From positions 1-17,004 of the forward strand of contig DRGV01000008.1 of the NCBI GenBank assembly GCA_011049955.1: a stretch of 17,004 nt of DNA, given 5' to 3'. The stretch is from a bacterium. Its GTDB lineage: Bacteria; UBP18; UBA7526. Position 1 is the first letter of the stretch. Each line of letters begins with the position of its first letter. The notes beneath the pieces were generated by a model, which saw nothing but the letters and a program-made list of their open reading frames with translations, searched no databases and was not told the DNA's origin. This document shows positions 10,115 to 15,141 of this stretch, one piece after another. Made by a program: the position numbers and the translations under genes.

Positions 10115-10200
10115 CAGTTAGTTAGCCTGTTAACCAGTTATCCTGTTAACCGGTTAATCTGTCTAACCGGCAAACTGGTAAACTGGCCAACTGGCAAACT
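10115..10200. repeat. AACTGG/GTTAAC word-repeat tract between dnaN and dciA
   Basis: The gap between the two genes is filled with variations of AACTGG, AACCGG and GTTAACC at roughly 8-9 bp spacing. No promoter or terminator is recognisable. Confidence 0.6.
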
Positions 10201-10202
10201 TT

Positions 10203-11300
10203 CTAGGTGATTCTCATAGGCATAATGACGCAGAGATAATCTTCATCGCTAACTGGTCTGATTACTCCGGGGCTTAAAGGTTCGTTCAATTCTAAGGTGA
10301 CCTCTTCTGAGGATATATTTTTTAAGATATCCAAAATATATCGGGCACTATATGCCGTCCTGATCTCCTCCCCAGAATAGTCGATGTCCATCTCCTCCCG
10401 TGCCTCGCCTACTTGAGGGGTCTGGGACCTTATGATGAGTTTATTGGAATAGGCCAATAGTTCTACCGCGCCAGTTCGGGCATCGGCAAGTAAGGCCGCT
10501 CTCCTCACTCCCTTCAATAACTTCTCCCTATTTATGGAGAGTCTCTTGGCGCTCTTCTTTGGGATGAGTTGCTTATAGTCCGGGAATTGACCCTCGATGA
10601 GTTTGGAACTCAGAATAATGCCATCTAAAGAGAAGGAGATCTGATTTTCACCAATTGTGGCTTCAACCTTCTTTGGCTCTTCCAACAGTCTACTCAGTTC
10701 ATTCAATGCCTTTGTGGGGATGATGGCTCCTATCTTCTTCTTTGGCCCCTTCTCTATCCTGTGACTTATGGTTGCCAACCGATGACCATCGGTAGCGGTC
10801 ATGATTATCCTATCCGTCTCCATCTCTAAGTAACTACCATTCAGGATATACCTCGTCTCATCCCGTGAATTGGCGAAGATTGTCTTCTGGACCATTCCTC
10901 TTAAGAGTTGAGAGTCCAAAGAGAACCGATTCTCGCTCTCCACCTCTGATAAGGTGGGAAACTCCTCTGCGGGAAGGCCCAGGATCTTGAAAAATATTCC
11001 ACTGGAGGATATCTTCATCTGGCTATCCTCTGTCTCCATCTCTACTGGCCCTTCAGGTAACTCCCTTACGATATCAGAAAATCTCTTGGCCGGGATGGTA
11101 ATGGCACCCTCCTTCTTGACCTGGGCTGGAACGCTACACTTGATCCCGATCTCTAAGTCAGTGGCAGATAATTCTATCTTTCCCTTCTTTGCCTCTAATA
11201 GAATATTGATCAGGATGGGCAGAGTAGCCCTTCCTGCTACAGCACTTCCTACGGTCTGAATTCCCCTTATCAAATCTCCTTGAAAGCAGTTAATTTTCAT
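10203..11300 (-). CDS. dnaN: DNA polymerase III beta subunit (sliding clamp)
   Basis: The ring-shaped clamp that tethers the replicative polymerase to DNA. The 365 residues match the family length and its three-domain layout: an N-terminal domain (RGIQTVGSAVAGRATLPILINILLEA, with AIT-IPAKRFSDIVRELP), a middle domain (ILNGSYLEMETDRIIMTATDGHRLA, IIPTKALNELSRLL, IEGQFPDYKQLIPK) and a C-terminal domain ending VCVIMPMR-type (YLCVIMPMRIT). TDGHRLA and GQFPDY are hallmark motifs near the protein-binding pocket. It follows dnaA after a 343-nt gap that holds DnaA boxes. The ribosome binding site is AAGGAAA before the ATG at 11300. The protein has no unusual features. Confidence 0.98.
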   Translation of the reverse strand: MKINCFQGDLIRGIQTVGSAVAGRATLPILINILLEAKKGKIELSATDLEIGIKCSVPAQVKKEGAITIPAKRFSDIVRELPEGPVEMETEDSQMKISSSGIFFKILGLPAEEFPTLSEVESENRFSLDSQLLRGMVQKTIFANSRDETRYILNGSYLEMETDRIIMTATDGHRLATISHRIEKGPKKKIGAIIPTKALNELSRLLEEPKKVEATIGENQISFSLDGIILSSKLIEGQFPDYKQLIPKKSAKRLSINREKLLKGVRRAALLADARTGAVELLAYSNKLIIRSQTPQVGEAREEMDIDYSGEEIRTAYSARYILDILKNISSEEVTLELNEPLSPGVIRPVSDEDYLCVIMPMRIT

Positions 11301-11340
11301 TAAGCTTATTTCCTTTCTTCTTTTCTTTATATCTTAATAT

Positions 11341-11364
11341 AAGAATAAGAATAAGAATAAGAAT
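11341..11364. repeat. Hexanucleotide microsatellite (AAGAAT)4 upstream of dnaN
   Basis: Four perfect AAGAAT units in the dnaN leader, about 40 bp before its start codon. Confidence 0.75.
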
Positions 11365-11451
11365 GGGCTGTTAATTATGGGGATACTTTCTTCCTTTAAG
11401 GGAAAAGTCTCAAATTCTTCTCTTGATAATCTGGGAGTAAGTGTGGTCTAC

Positions 11452-11532
11452 TTATCCCCACTATCCACAGTCTTTCCCCAACCACTCATCTATCCCTAGT
11501 TTATCCCCAGGATACCAAGAGACTTATCCTCA
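11452..11532 (+). other. DnaA-box cluster in the dnaA-dnaN gap (origin part)
   Basis: Four 9-mers close to the TTATCCACA consensus in one direction: TTATCCCCA (11452-11460), CTATCCACA (11461-11469), TTATCCCCA (11501-11509) and TTATCCTCA (11524-11532). DnaA boxes in this gap are common in bipartite origins. They may also control dnaN transcription. Confidence 0.7.
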
Positions 11533-11550
11533 ACCACAAAGCTTACACTC

Positions 11551-11639
11551 AGTTGGACAGTCTGACAGACTGGCAGTTTGACAGTTTAAAGATCTTTCCA
11601 ATCTGTCTATCTGTCTAACCGTCTCACTGTCCCACTGTG
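11551..11639. repeat. CTGACAG/CTGTCTA word-repeat tract 3' of dnaA
   Basis: A tract of related words (GACAGTCTGACAGACTGG, TTTGACAGTTT, CTGTCTATCTGTCTAACC, CACTGTCCCACTGTG) fills the bases before the dnaA stop. It is semi-periodic and contains no gene. Confidence 0.6.
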
Positions 11640-11643
11640 TTTT

Positions 11644-12981
11644 CTACTCCTTTATCTCCTTAATCAGTCGCTCTATGGTCTTTCCGAAGTCCGGGTCCTT
11701 TTCCAGTCTCTCTTTTATCTTATCGTAGCCGTGCATCACTGTGGTATGGTCTCTTCCTCCAAAGTTCTCCCCGATCTCTGGCAGGGAAGAGTCGGTCAAG
11801 TTGCGTGAGAGATACATGGCGATCTGCCGGGGGAAGGCGATGGCCTTAGTTCTCTTCTGGGCCTTCATGTCCGCAATATGCAGATCGAAGTGGGCCGCCA
11901 CCACCTTCTGAATGAGATCAATGGTTATTCGCTTCTCTTCCTCTTTCTCCAGGCTATCCTTCAATACCTCTTTCGCCAGTTCCTCTGTTATGGGGCCCTT
12001 GGTAAAAGAGGAGAAGGCCACCACCCGAATTAAAGAACCCTCCATATCCCGGATATTGGACTTTATCCCATTGGCGATGAAGAAGATTACCTCTTCTGGG
12101 ATGGAGAGGTTATCTATCTCTGCCTTCTTCTGCAGGATAGCGATCCTGGTCTCTAAATCCGGGGGCTTGATATCTACCGTAAGACCCCACTCAAATCTGG
12201 ACTTCAATCTCTCCTCCAGGGCCGGGATCTCCTTTGATAGTCGGTCGCAGGATATCACGATCTGCTTATAAGAATTGTGGAGCTCATTGAAGGTGTGGAA
12301 GAACTCTTCCTGGGTGCTCTCCTTATTGGCTAAGAACTGGATATCATCAATTAAGAGGGCATCTATCGTTCGATACTTACTCCTGAACTTCAATATAATT
12401 CCATGTTGGATGGCATTGATCATTTCATTCATGAACTTCTCTGTGGTAACGTACATTACCTTCATATCGGGCTTCTTATTCAATATGAAGTGACCGATGG
12501 CATGGAGGAGGTGGGTCTTTCCCAGCCCTACACCACCATAGATGAAGAGGGGATTATACCTTCTTGCTGGAGCCTCAGCAACTGCTAAACAGGCTGCCTG
12601 GGCAAAGCGATTTGAGGGACCAACCACAAAGCCCTCAAAAGTATACTTGGGATTTAAATCTCTACTCCAAGGAACCCTCGGAACCACAATCTCCGAACTC
12701 CGAACTCCGAACTCCGAACTCATCGCTGGTGCCTCTCCCACAGAGAACTCTACTCCAATCTCCTCTCCGCTTATTCTCCTTAAAGTATCCTTAATCTTCT
12801 CTAAGTAATGGCTCTTGAGCCAGTCAGAGGTAAACTCATTAGGAACTTCTAAGGTGATCTGGTTATTATTAAAGGAAATAGCTTTAATAGGCTTAAGCCA
12901 GTTTTGGAAACTTTGCTCGCCTATCTCCTTCTTCAGCTCTTCCAGAACCTTTTCCCAGAGTTCAGTTATCTTCATCTCCAT
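11644..12981 (-). CDS. dnaA: Chromosomal replication initiator DnaA
   Basis: DnaA is the ATP-dependent initiator that binds DnaA boxes and opens the origin. Domain I covers residues 1-75 (ELWEKVLEELKKEIGEQSFQNWLKPI). Domain II is a very short linker (about 80-103). The AAA+ domain III has Walker A GGVGLGKT (149-156), Walker B LLIDD (209-213), sensor ISCDR (243-247) and the arginine-finger region EERLKSRFEWGL (257-267). Domain IV carries the DNA-binding signature GGRDHTTVMHG (408-418). The 445-residue length is normal. The start at 12981 has AAGGAG 8 nt upstream; an ATG two codons later is the alternative. A heptanucleotide repeat makes up part of the linker. The DnaA boxes right upstream suggest autoregulation. 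Confidence 0.98.
   Translation of the reverse strand: MEMKITELWEKVLEELKKEIGEQSFQNWLKPIKAISFNNNQITLEVPNEFTSDWLKSHYLEKIKDTLRRISGEEIGVEFSVGEAPAMSSEFGVRSSEIVVPRVPWSRDLNPKYTFEGFVVGPSNRFAQAACLAVAEAPARRYNPLFIYGGVGLGKTHLLHAIGHFILNKKPDMKVMYVTTEKFMNEMINAIQHGIILKFRSKYRTIDALLIDDIQFLANKESTQEEFFHTFNELHNSYKQIVISCDRLSKEIPALEERLKSRFEWGLTVDIKPPDLETRIAILQKKAEIDNLSIPEEVIFFIANGIKSNIRDMEGSLIRVVAFSSFTKGPITEELAKEVLKDSLEKEEEKRITIDLIQKVVAAHFDLHIADMKAQKRTKAIAFPRQIAMYLSRNLTDSSLPEIGENFGGRDHTTVMHGYDKIKERLEKDPDFGKTIERLIKEIKE
12691..12720. repeat. Heptanucleotide repeat in the dnaA linker
   Basis: CTCCGAA occurs four times in tandem plus CT (30 bp). On the coding strand it is translated as SSEFGVRSSE (residues about 88-97). 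Because 7 is not a multiple of 3, gain or loss of one unit would frameshift dnaA. Confidence 0.85.
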
Positions 12982-12997
12982 AGGGAGAACTCCTTAC

Positions 12998-13039
12998 TTG
13001 TCCACAGCTATCCACAGCCTTATCCACAGAAAATCCACA
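12998..13039 (+). other. oriC: phased DnaA-box array upstream of dnaA
   Basis: Four boxes in the same direction: TTGTCCACA (12998-13006), CTATCCACA (13008-13016), TTATCCACA (13020-13028, consensus) and AAATCCACA (13031-13039). The start-to-start distances of 10, 12 and 11 bp place them on one helix face. The first ends 17 bp from the dnaA start, so binding would also cover the dnaA ribosome binding region. Confidence 0.85.
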
Positions 13040-13059
13040 GTGCTCTCAAACTTTGGGTT

Positions 13060-13077
13060 CCAGTTTAATATAACTGG
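13060..13077. repeat. 18-bp inverted repeat next to the DnaA boxes
   Basis: CCAGTT-TAATAT-AACTGG, perfect 6-bp arms around an AT centre, 20 bp from the last DnaA box of the array. It could be a regulator site or a melted hairpin. No specific assignment. Confidence 0.5.
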
Positions 13078-13159
13078 ACTTTTGCATTTCTCGTCTTCCG
13101 GTATACGTTGAAGGGTTGCCCTTATAGAATATAACGACGCGCTACGCTTGCCTCGTCTA

Positions 13160-13320
13160 ATCATAGATTATCAGAACATCAGACCATCAGAAGGAGAATT
13201 CAGAGGGTCAGAGCATCAGATTTTTATCTGAATTCTGATAACTGACCCTCTCCCTGCCTCGACTGCCGTCGGGCAAGGCGGGCATCTGATATTCTGGTAA
13301 TCTGATACTCTAACTCTACC
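13160..13320. repeat. ATCAGA/TCTGAT word-repeat tract with a nested inverted repeat
   Basis: The region between the origin array and the distal boxes contains no gene. It is full of ATCAGA/TCTGAT words. GAGGGTCAG (13203-13211) is inverted as CTGACCCTC (13242-13250), and TCAGAT (13216-13221) as ATCTGA (13226-13231) inside it. A GC-rich partial palindrome (CCTGCC...GGCGGG) lies at about 13254-13283. Confidence 0.6.
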
Positions 13321-13332
13321 ATCTATGTAACC

Positions 13333-13353
13333 GCAACCGATTGACGATGAACG
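13333..13353. repeat. 21-bp dispersed repeat, copy 1
   Basis: Matches 15790-15810 at 18 of 21 positions (core GCAACCGAT-GACG). The nearby GTTGAAGGGTTGC (13107-13119) is present inverted at 15822-15834, so both regions belong to one dispersed repeat family. Confidence 0.55.
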
Positions 13354-13383
13354 GCACATCTGCGAATGTGGAGTTAATATTAG

Positions 13384-13403
13384 TTATCCACAATTTATAC
13401 ACA
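13384..13403 (+). other. oriC: distal DnaA-box pair
   Basis: TTATCCACA (13384-13392, perfect) and TTATACACA (13395-13403), 11 bp apart. They lie beside the AT-rich stretch 13431-13500, a candidate unwinding element that includes a 17-bp A/T palindrome (ATTTTTTT-C-AAAAAAAT, 13464-13480). Confidence 0.75.
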
Positions 13404-13433
13404 GAATCACCACTTACTCTCGGTATAGTCTAT

Positions 13434-13461
13434 ATTGTATCACATTTCTGCTCATTTGCAA
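13434..13461 (-). promoter_or_regulatory. Candidate dnaA promoter
   Basis: On the minus strand TTGCAA (13461-13456), 16-bp spacer, TACAAT (13439-13434). Transcription would start near 13427 and pass through the distal DnaA boxes, giving a leader of about 445 nt to dnaA. This is the best-matching promoter seen upstream of dnaA; no closer one is convincing. Confidence 0.45.
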
Positions 13462-13499
13462 GCATTTTTTTCAAAAAAATAATGTTCCCAAAATATTCC

Positions 13500-13528
13500 T
13501 TGCAATCTTCCCCCCAATATGCTATAAT
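13500..13528 (+). promoter_or_regulatory. Promoter of the exported basic-tail protein gene
   Basis: TTGCAA (13500-13505), 17-bp spacer, TATAAT (13523-13528). The stretch 13518-13539 around the -10 matches 15931-15952 at 21 of 22 positions, so this promoter is related to the one at 15912-15941. The leader to the start codon is about 147 nt. Confidence 0.8.
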
Positions 13529-13552
13529 TTTAAATAGAAGCGAAAACGAGAG

Positions 13553-13573
13553 TAAACCCGTAGTGCGGGTTTA
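13553..13573 (+). promoter_or_regulatory. Leader hairpin 1
   Basis: TAAACCCG-TAGTG-CGGGTTTA, a perfect 8-bp stem about 18 nt into the transcript. No T-tract follows, so it is not a terminator. Confidence 0.6.
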
Positions 13574-13598
13574 GATAGATGAAGGAGTAAGATCTCTC

Positions 13599-13629
13599 AC
13601 CTCAAATTTCCTTTCAGGAAATTTGAGGT
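13599..13629 (+). promoter_or_regulatory. Leader hairpin 2, 14-bp perfect stem
   Basis: ACCTCAAATTTCCT (13599-13612) pairs without mismatch with AGGAAATTTGAGGT (13616-13629) around a TTC loop. No T-tract follows. It is the strongest hairpin of this leader and could block RNase attack or organise the following alternative helices. Confidence 0.75.
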
Positions 13630-13630
13630 T

Positions 13631-13666
13631 CGGGATCAATTCTCCCGCAATAGCGGGATCATTGAA
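13631..13666 (+). promoter_or_regulatory. Leader element with competing helices, just before the ribosome binding site
   Basis: CGGGA (13631-13635) and GCGGGA (13653-13658) can both pair with the same TCCCG segment (13643-13647), so the two helices exclude one another. The 29-nt segment 13638-13666 occurs identically, in the same sense relative to the gene, in the cold-shock leader (complement of 14679-14707). Confidence 0.55.
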
Positions 13667-13681
13667 AGGAGGAAGTAAGGA

Positions 13682-14251
13682 ATGAAGAAAATCCTGGTTA
13701 TTCTTATGCTGGTAAGCATGATTGGGTTTGCAACCTCAATCTATGTGGTCGCCCAGGAAGAGAATGTGGATGCTGCGTGTGCGGAACTTGCTGGTGAGCT
13801 AAGACAGAAAGGTGTTTCCAGAAGAAATGTCAAGGCGATTGAAGGTCCGGTTAAAAACATGCTTAGAAAAGGAGCAACGAAAAAGGATATTAAGGATGCG
13901 GTTGGTGATTTATCAGCGGGAGGAATAAGGGGTAAAGCCTTAAGACAATCTGTCGAAGCTATGAATGAATTGGTGGAAGATGGTGAAAATCCCAAAGTTG
14001 CGGGGAATATCGTCTCCCGCGCTGCCCATCGCGCCCAGGCACAGGGATTAAAAGGTAAAGATTTAGCAGCAAAAGTTCGAGAGGCCGTGCAGCAAAGAAA
14101 GCAGGAACGAGAAAAGCAAAGACAACGGAAAAGAGAAGAGCGAAGAAAAAAGTTACAGAAGCAAAAAGAATTAAAGCAGCAGGAGGAAAAATCACGCCAG
14201 GAAAAGTCACGGAAACAAAAAAGGTCAAGGCCCTGGAGAAAAAGACGATAA
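13682..14251 (+). CDS. Exported small protein with very basic C-terminal tail, unknown function
   Basis: I do not recognise this 189-residue protein. It has a clear signal peptide (MKKILVILMLVSMIGFATS..., cleavage probably after VVA at residue 24). The middle (about 35-135) has helical segments separated by KG-S/T-KKD-I and GIRGK-type turns that repeat at roughly 25-30 residues, giving an impression of degenerate internal repeats. Residues about 136-189 are an almost unbroken Lys/Arg/Gln/Glu stretch that should form a charged helix or be disordered, ending RPWRKRR. Such a tail could bind nucleic acid, cell-wall polymers or membranes; this is speculation. The start is set by GGAGGAAGTAAGG before the ATG. 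It has its own promoter, a structured 147-nt leader and a strong terminator 45 bp after the stop. Confidence 0.8.
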   Translation: MKKILVILMLVSMIGFATSIYVVAQEENVDAACAELAGELRQKGVSRRNVKAIEGPVKNMLRKGATKKDIKDAVGDLSAGGIRGKALRQSVEAMNELVEDGENPKVAGNIVSRAAHRAQAQGLKGKDLAAKVREAVQQRKQEREKQRQRKREERRKKLQKQKELKQQEEKSRQEKSRKQKRSRPWRKRR

Positions 14252-14295
14252 GATACTTCTTTTGACAACGGCCCAGAAACAAAAATAGGAGAAAT

Positions 14296-14332
14296 AAAAA
14301 AGGCCCGGCGTGAAAAAATGCCGGGCCTTTTT
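14296..14332. terminator. Bidirectional intrinsic terminator
   Basis: GGCCCGGC (14302-14309) pairs with GCCGGGCC (14320-14327). An A-tract precedes and a T-tract follows, so the hairpin works for the rightward exported-protein gene and for the leftward cold-shock gene, whose stop is 8 bp away. Confidence 0.92.
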
Positions 14333-14339
14333 CGTTAGG

Positions 14340-14543
14340 TTACAGCCTCGCTACTTTTGCAGCTCGTCTACCTTTAGGGCCTTGCTCGACTTCGAATTCG
14401 ACTTCCTGACCTTCTTCTAAAGACTTATAGCCGTCACCCTGAATTGCACTATGATGTACGAATACATCATCGCCTGACTCAGGAGTAATAAATCCATAAC
14501 CTTTCTGGGAACTGAACCATTTTACTGTTCCATTTTCCATCAT
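14340..14543 (-). CDS. cspA: Cold-shock domain protein (CspA family)
   Basis: A 67-residue single-stranded nucleic-acid binding protein that acts as an RNA chaperone. The full cold-shock domain is present: [18 protein letters not shown] with RNP1 KGYGFI (14-19), RNP2 VFVHHSAI (27-34), and the closing [21 protein letters not shown]. Length and motif spacing are standard. Two ATGs are adjacent (MM); AAAGGAGGTG lies at good distance, so either may be used. A third, out-of-frame ATG lies 4 nt earlier. The gene is transcribed towards the origin, against its neighbours, from a promoter about 265 nt upstream through a long, highly structured leader, as known for cold-inducible csp genes. Confidence 0.96.
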   Translation of the reverse strand: MMENGTVKWFSSQKGYGFITPESGDDVFVHHSAIQGDGYKSLEEGQEVEFEVEQGPKGRRAAKVARL

Positions 14544-14569
14544 TCATTCACCTCCTTTCAATGTGACTT

Positions 14570-14635
14570 ACGTTTTTTCCCCTCGAATGCTTCACATTTT
14601 CGGGACCTTGCAAACCAAAGGTGCAGAAAAAACGT
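14570..14635 (-). ncRNA. Predicted three-way-junction RNA in the cold-shock leader
   Basis: A closing 10-bp stem ACGTTTTTTC (minus strand, 14635-14626) with GAAAAAACGT (14579-14570) encloses two small hairpins: ACCTT/AAGGT (14622-14618 with 14609-14605) and a CGAA-ATG/CAT-TCG helix (about 14601-14583). It ends 11 nt before the ribosome binding site (14551-14558). An RNA thermometer or translation switch is possible. Confidence 0.5.
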
Positions 14636-14646
14636 GTAGTCGAATT

Positions 14647-14678
14647 GATATCGAGGGTATAAGAATACCCGAGATATC
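14647..14678 (-). repeat. Inverted repeat in the cold-shock leader
   Basis: GATATC-GAGGGTA ... TACCC-GAGATATC: 13-nt arms with 11 matches. It directly adjoins the 29-nt shared element. Confidence 0.55.
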
Positions 14679-14707
14679 TTCAATGATCCCGCTATTGCGG
14701 GAGAATT
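14679..14707 (-). repeat. 29-nt leader element, second copy
   Basis: Reverse complement identical over 29 nt to 13638-13666. It contains the hairpin TCCCGC-AATA... closing with GCGGGA. In both places it lies in the leader in the same sense as the gene. Confidence 0.8.
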
Positions 14708-14735
14708 TATCTATGTAAACTATTTACGCCGGAAT

Positions 14736-14773
14736 AAAAAAAACCACAAGGTGAATGCTTCTATACCTTGTGG
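14736..14773 (-). terminator. Early intrinsic terminator in the cold-shock leader
   Basis: On the minus strand CCACAAGGT (14773-14765) pairs perfectly with ACCTTGTGG (14752-14744), followed by eight T (14743-14736). It lies only about 30-65 nt after the predicted transcript start and before the gene. It must therefore make a short RNA of about 65 nt or act as an attenuator. Confidence 0.85.
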
Positions 14774-14809
14774 CTAAGAACTTTCACTCCCGTACTTACT
14801 TCGAAATAG

Positions 14810-14838
14810 AGTATACACTACTTTTTCCCCTTTGTCAA
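14810..14838 (-). promoter_or_regulatory. Promoter of the cold-shock gene or leader RNA
   Basis: On the minus strand TTGACA (14838-14833), 17-bp spacer, TATACT (14815-14810): close to consensus. The start of transcription is expected near 14803. Confidence 0.85.
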
Positions 14839-14854
14839 GTAAAATCTTTGAGGT

Positions 14855-14874
14855 CTCTGAAAAAAGTTTCAGAG
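14855..14874. repeat. Inverted repeat 1 of the divergent intergenic region
   Basis: CTCTGAAA-AAAG-TTTCAGAG, perfect 8-bp arms, just upstream of the cold-shock promoter. Possible regulator site. Confidence 0.6.
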
Positions 14875-14880
14875 CCCTCT

Positions 14881-14943
14881 GATTACAATGATTTAAAAGA
14901 ATGATGCCAGTGATTACTCGACGACAATTTCATCATTGTAATC
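14881..14943. repeat. Inverted repeat 2, GATTACAATGAT arms
   Basis: GATTACAATGAT (14881-14892) is perfectly inverted as ATCATTGTAATC (14932-14943). GATTAC/GTAATC occurs four times in the stretch 14881-14964, and GTGATTA (14910-14916) is inverted as TAATCAC (14951-14957). Confidence 0.7.
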
Positions 14944-14965
14944 TTTAGTTTAATCACCGTAATCA

Positions 14966-14990
14966 AGATTTCTGACTTTTTCAGAAATCT
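14966..14990. repeat. Inverted repeat 3 of the divergent intergenic region
   Basis: AGATTTCTGA-CTTTT-TCAGAAATCT, perfect 10-bp arms, 35 bp upstream of the -35 box at 15026. Its core resembles the arms of the repeat at 14855-14874. Confidence 0.65.
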
Positions 14991-14998
14991 CATATTTA

Positions 14999-15054
14999 AA
15001 TAGAGACAAAAAACTAAATTTCCTCTTGACTTATACTTTGAAATATGGTATAGT
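14999..15054 (+). promoter_or_regulatory. Promoter of the second exported-protein gene with duplicated upstream block
   Basis: TTGACT (15026-15031), 17-bp spacer, TATAGT (15049-15054). The 32 bp at 14999-15030, ending in the -35 box, are identical to 15885-15916. In the leader the word TCCCTTTGGGAAA occurs twice (15086-15098, 15103-15115) and can form a hairpin. Confidence 0.8.
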
Positions 15055-15141
15055 ACTAACTAGAAATTGTCCCGCCACGAAGCGGTCCCTTTGGGAAAGG
15101 GATCCCTTTGGGAAAACAAAAAAGACTTAAGGAGGGAGACT

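Noticed and set aside
12691..12720. Direct repeats as a CRISPR array
   Set aside because: Units are 7 bp without spacers; it is a microsatellite inside dnaA.
13040..13535. tRNA, rRNA or rpmH-rnpA genes near the origin
   Set aside because: No cloverleaf with a TTCGA-type loop and CCA end, and no matching small open frame could be seen on either strand.
13578..13592. Tiny upstream reading frame ATG-AAG-GAG-TAA in the leader of the exported-protein gene
   Set aside because: Three codons without a ribosome binding site; it more likely resembles a ribosome-binding sequence by chance.
13741..14282. Minus-strand open frames of 107-175 codons opposite the basic-tail protein
   Set aside because: They are Cys/Phe/Leu/Ser-rich mirror translations of the Lys/Arg-rich tail and pass through the terminator region; the plus-strand gene has promoter, ribosome binding site and signal peptide.
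14762..14788. Leader peptide GTG...TAG overlapping the cold-shock leader terminator
   Set aside because: The only possible ribosome binding sequence (GGGA) directly abuts the GTG, and the peptide has no run of one amino acid as expected for classical attenuation.
14881..14943. Insertion sequence or MITE with 12-bp terminal inverted repeats
   Set aside because: Only 63 bp long, no transposase and no convincing target-site duplication; kept as an inverted repeat only.
15067..15141. Upstream GTG start for the second exported protein
   Set aside because: It lacks a ribosome binding site, covers a repeat-containing leader and would put a charged stretch before the signal peptide.
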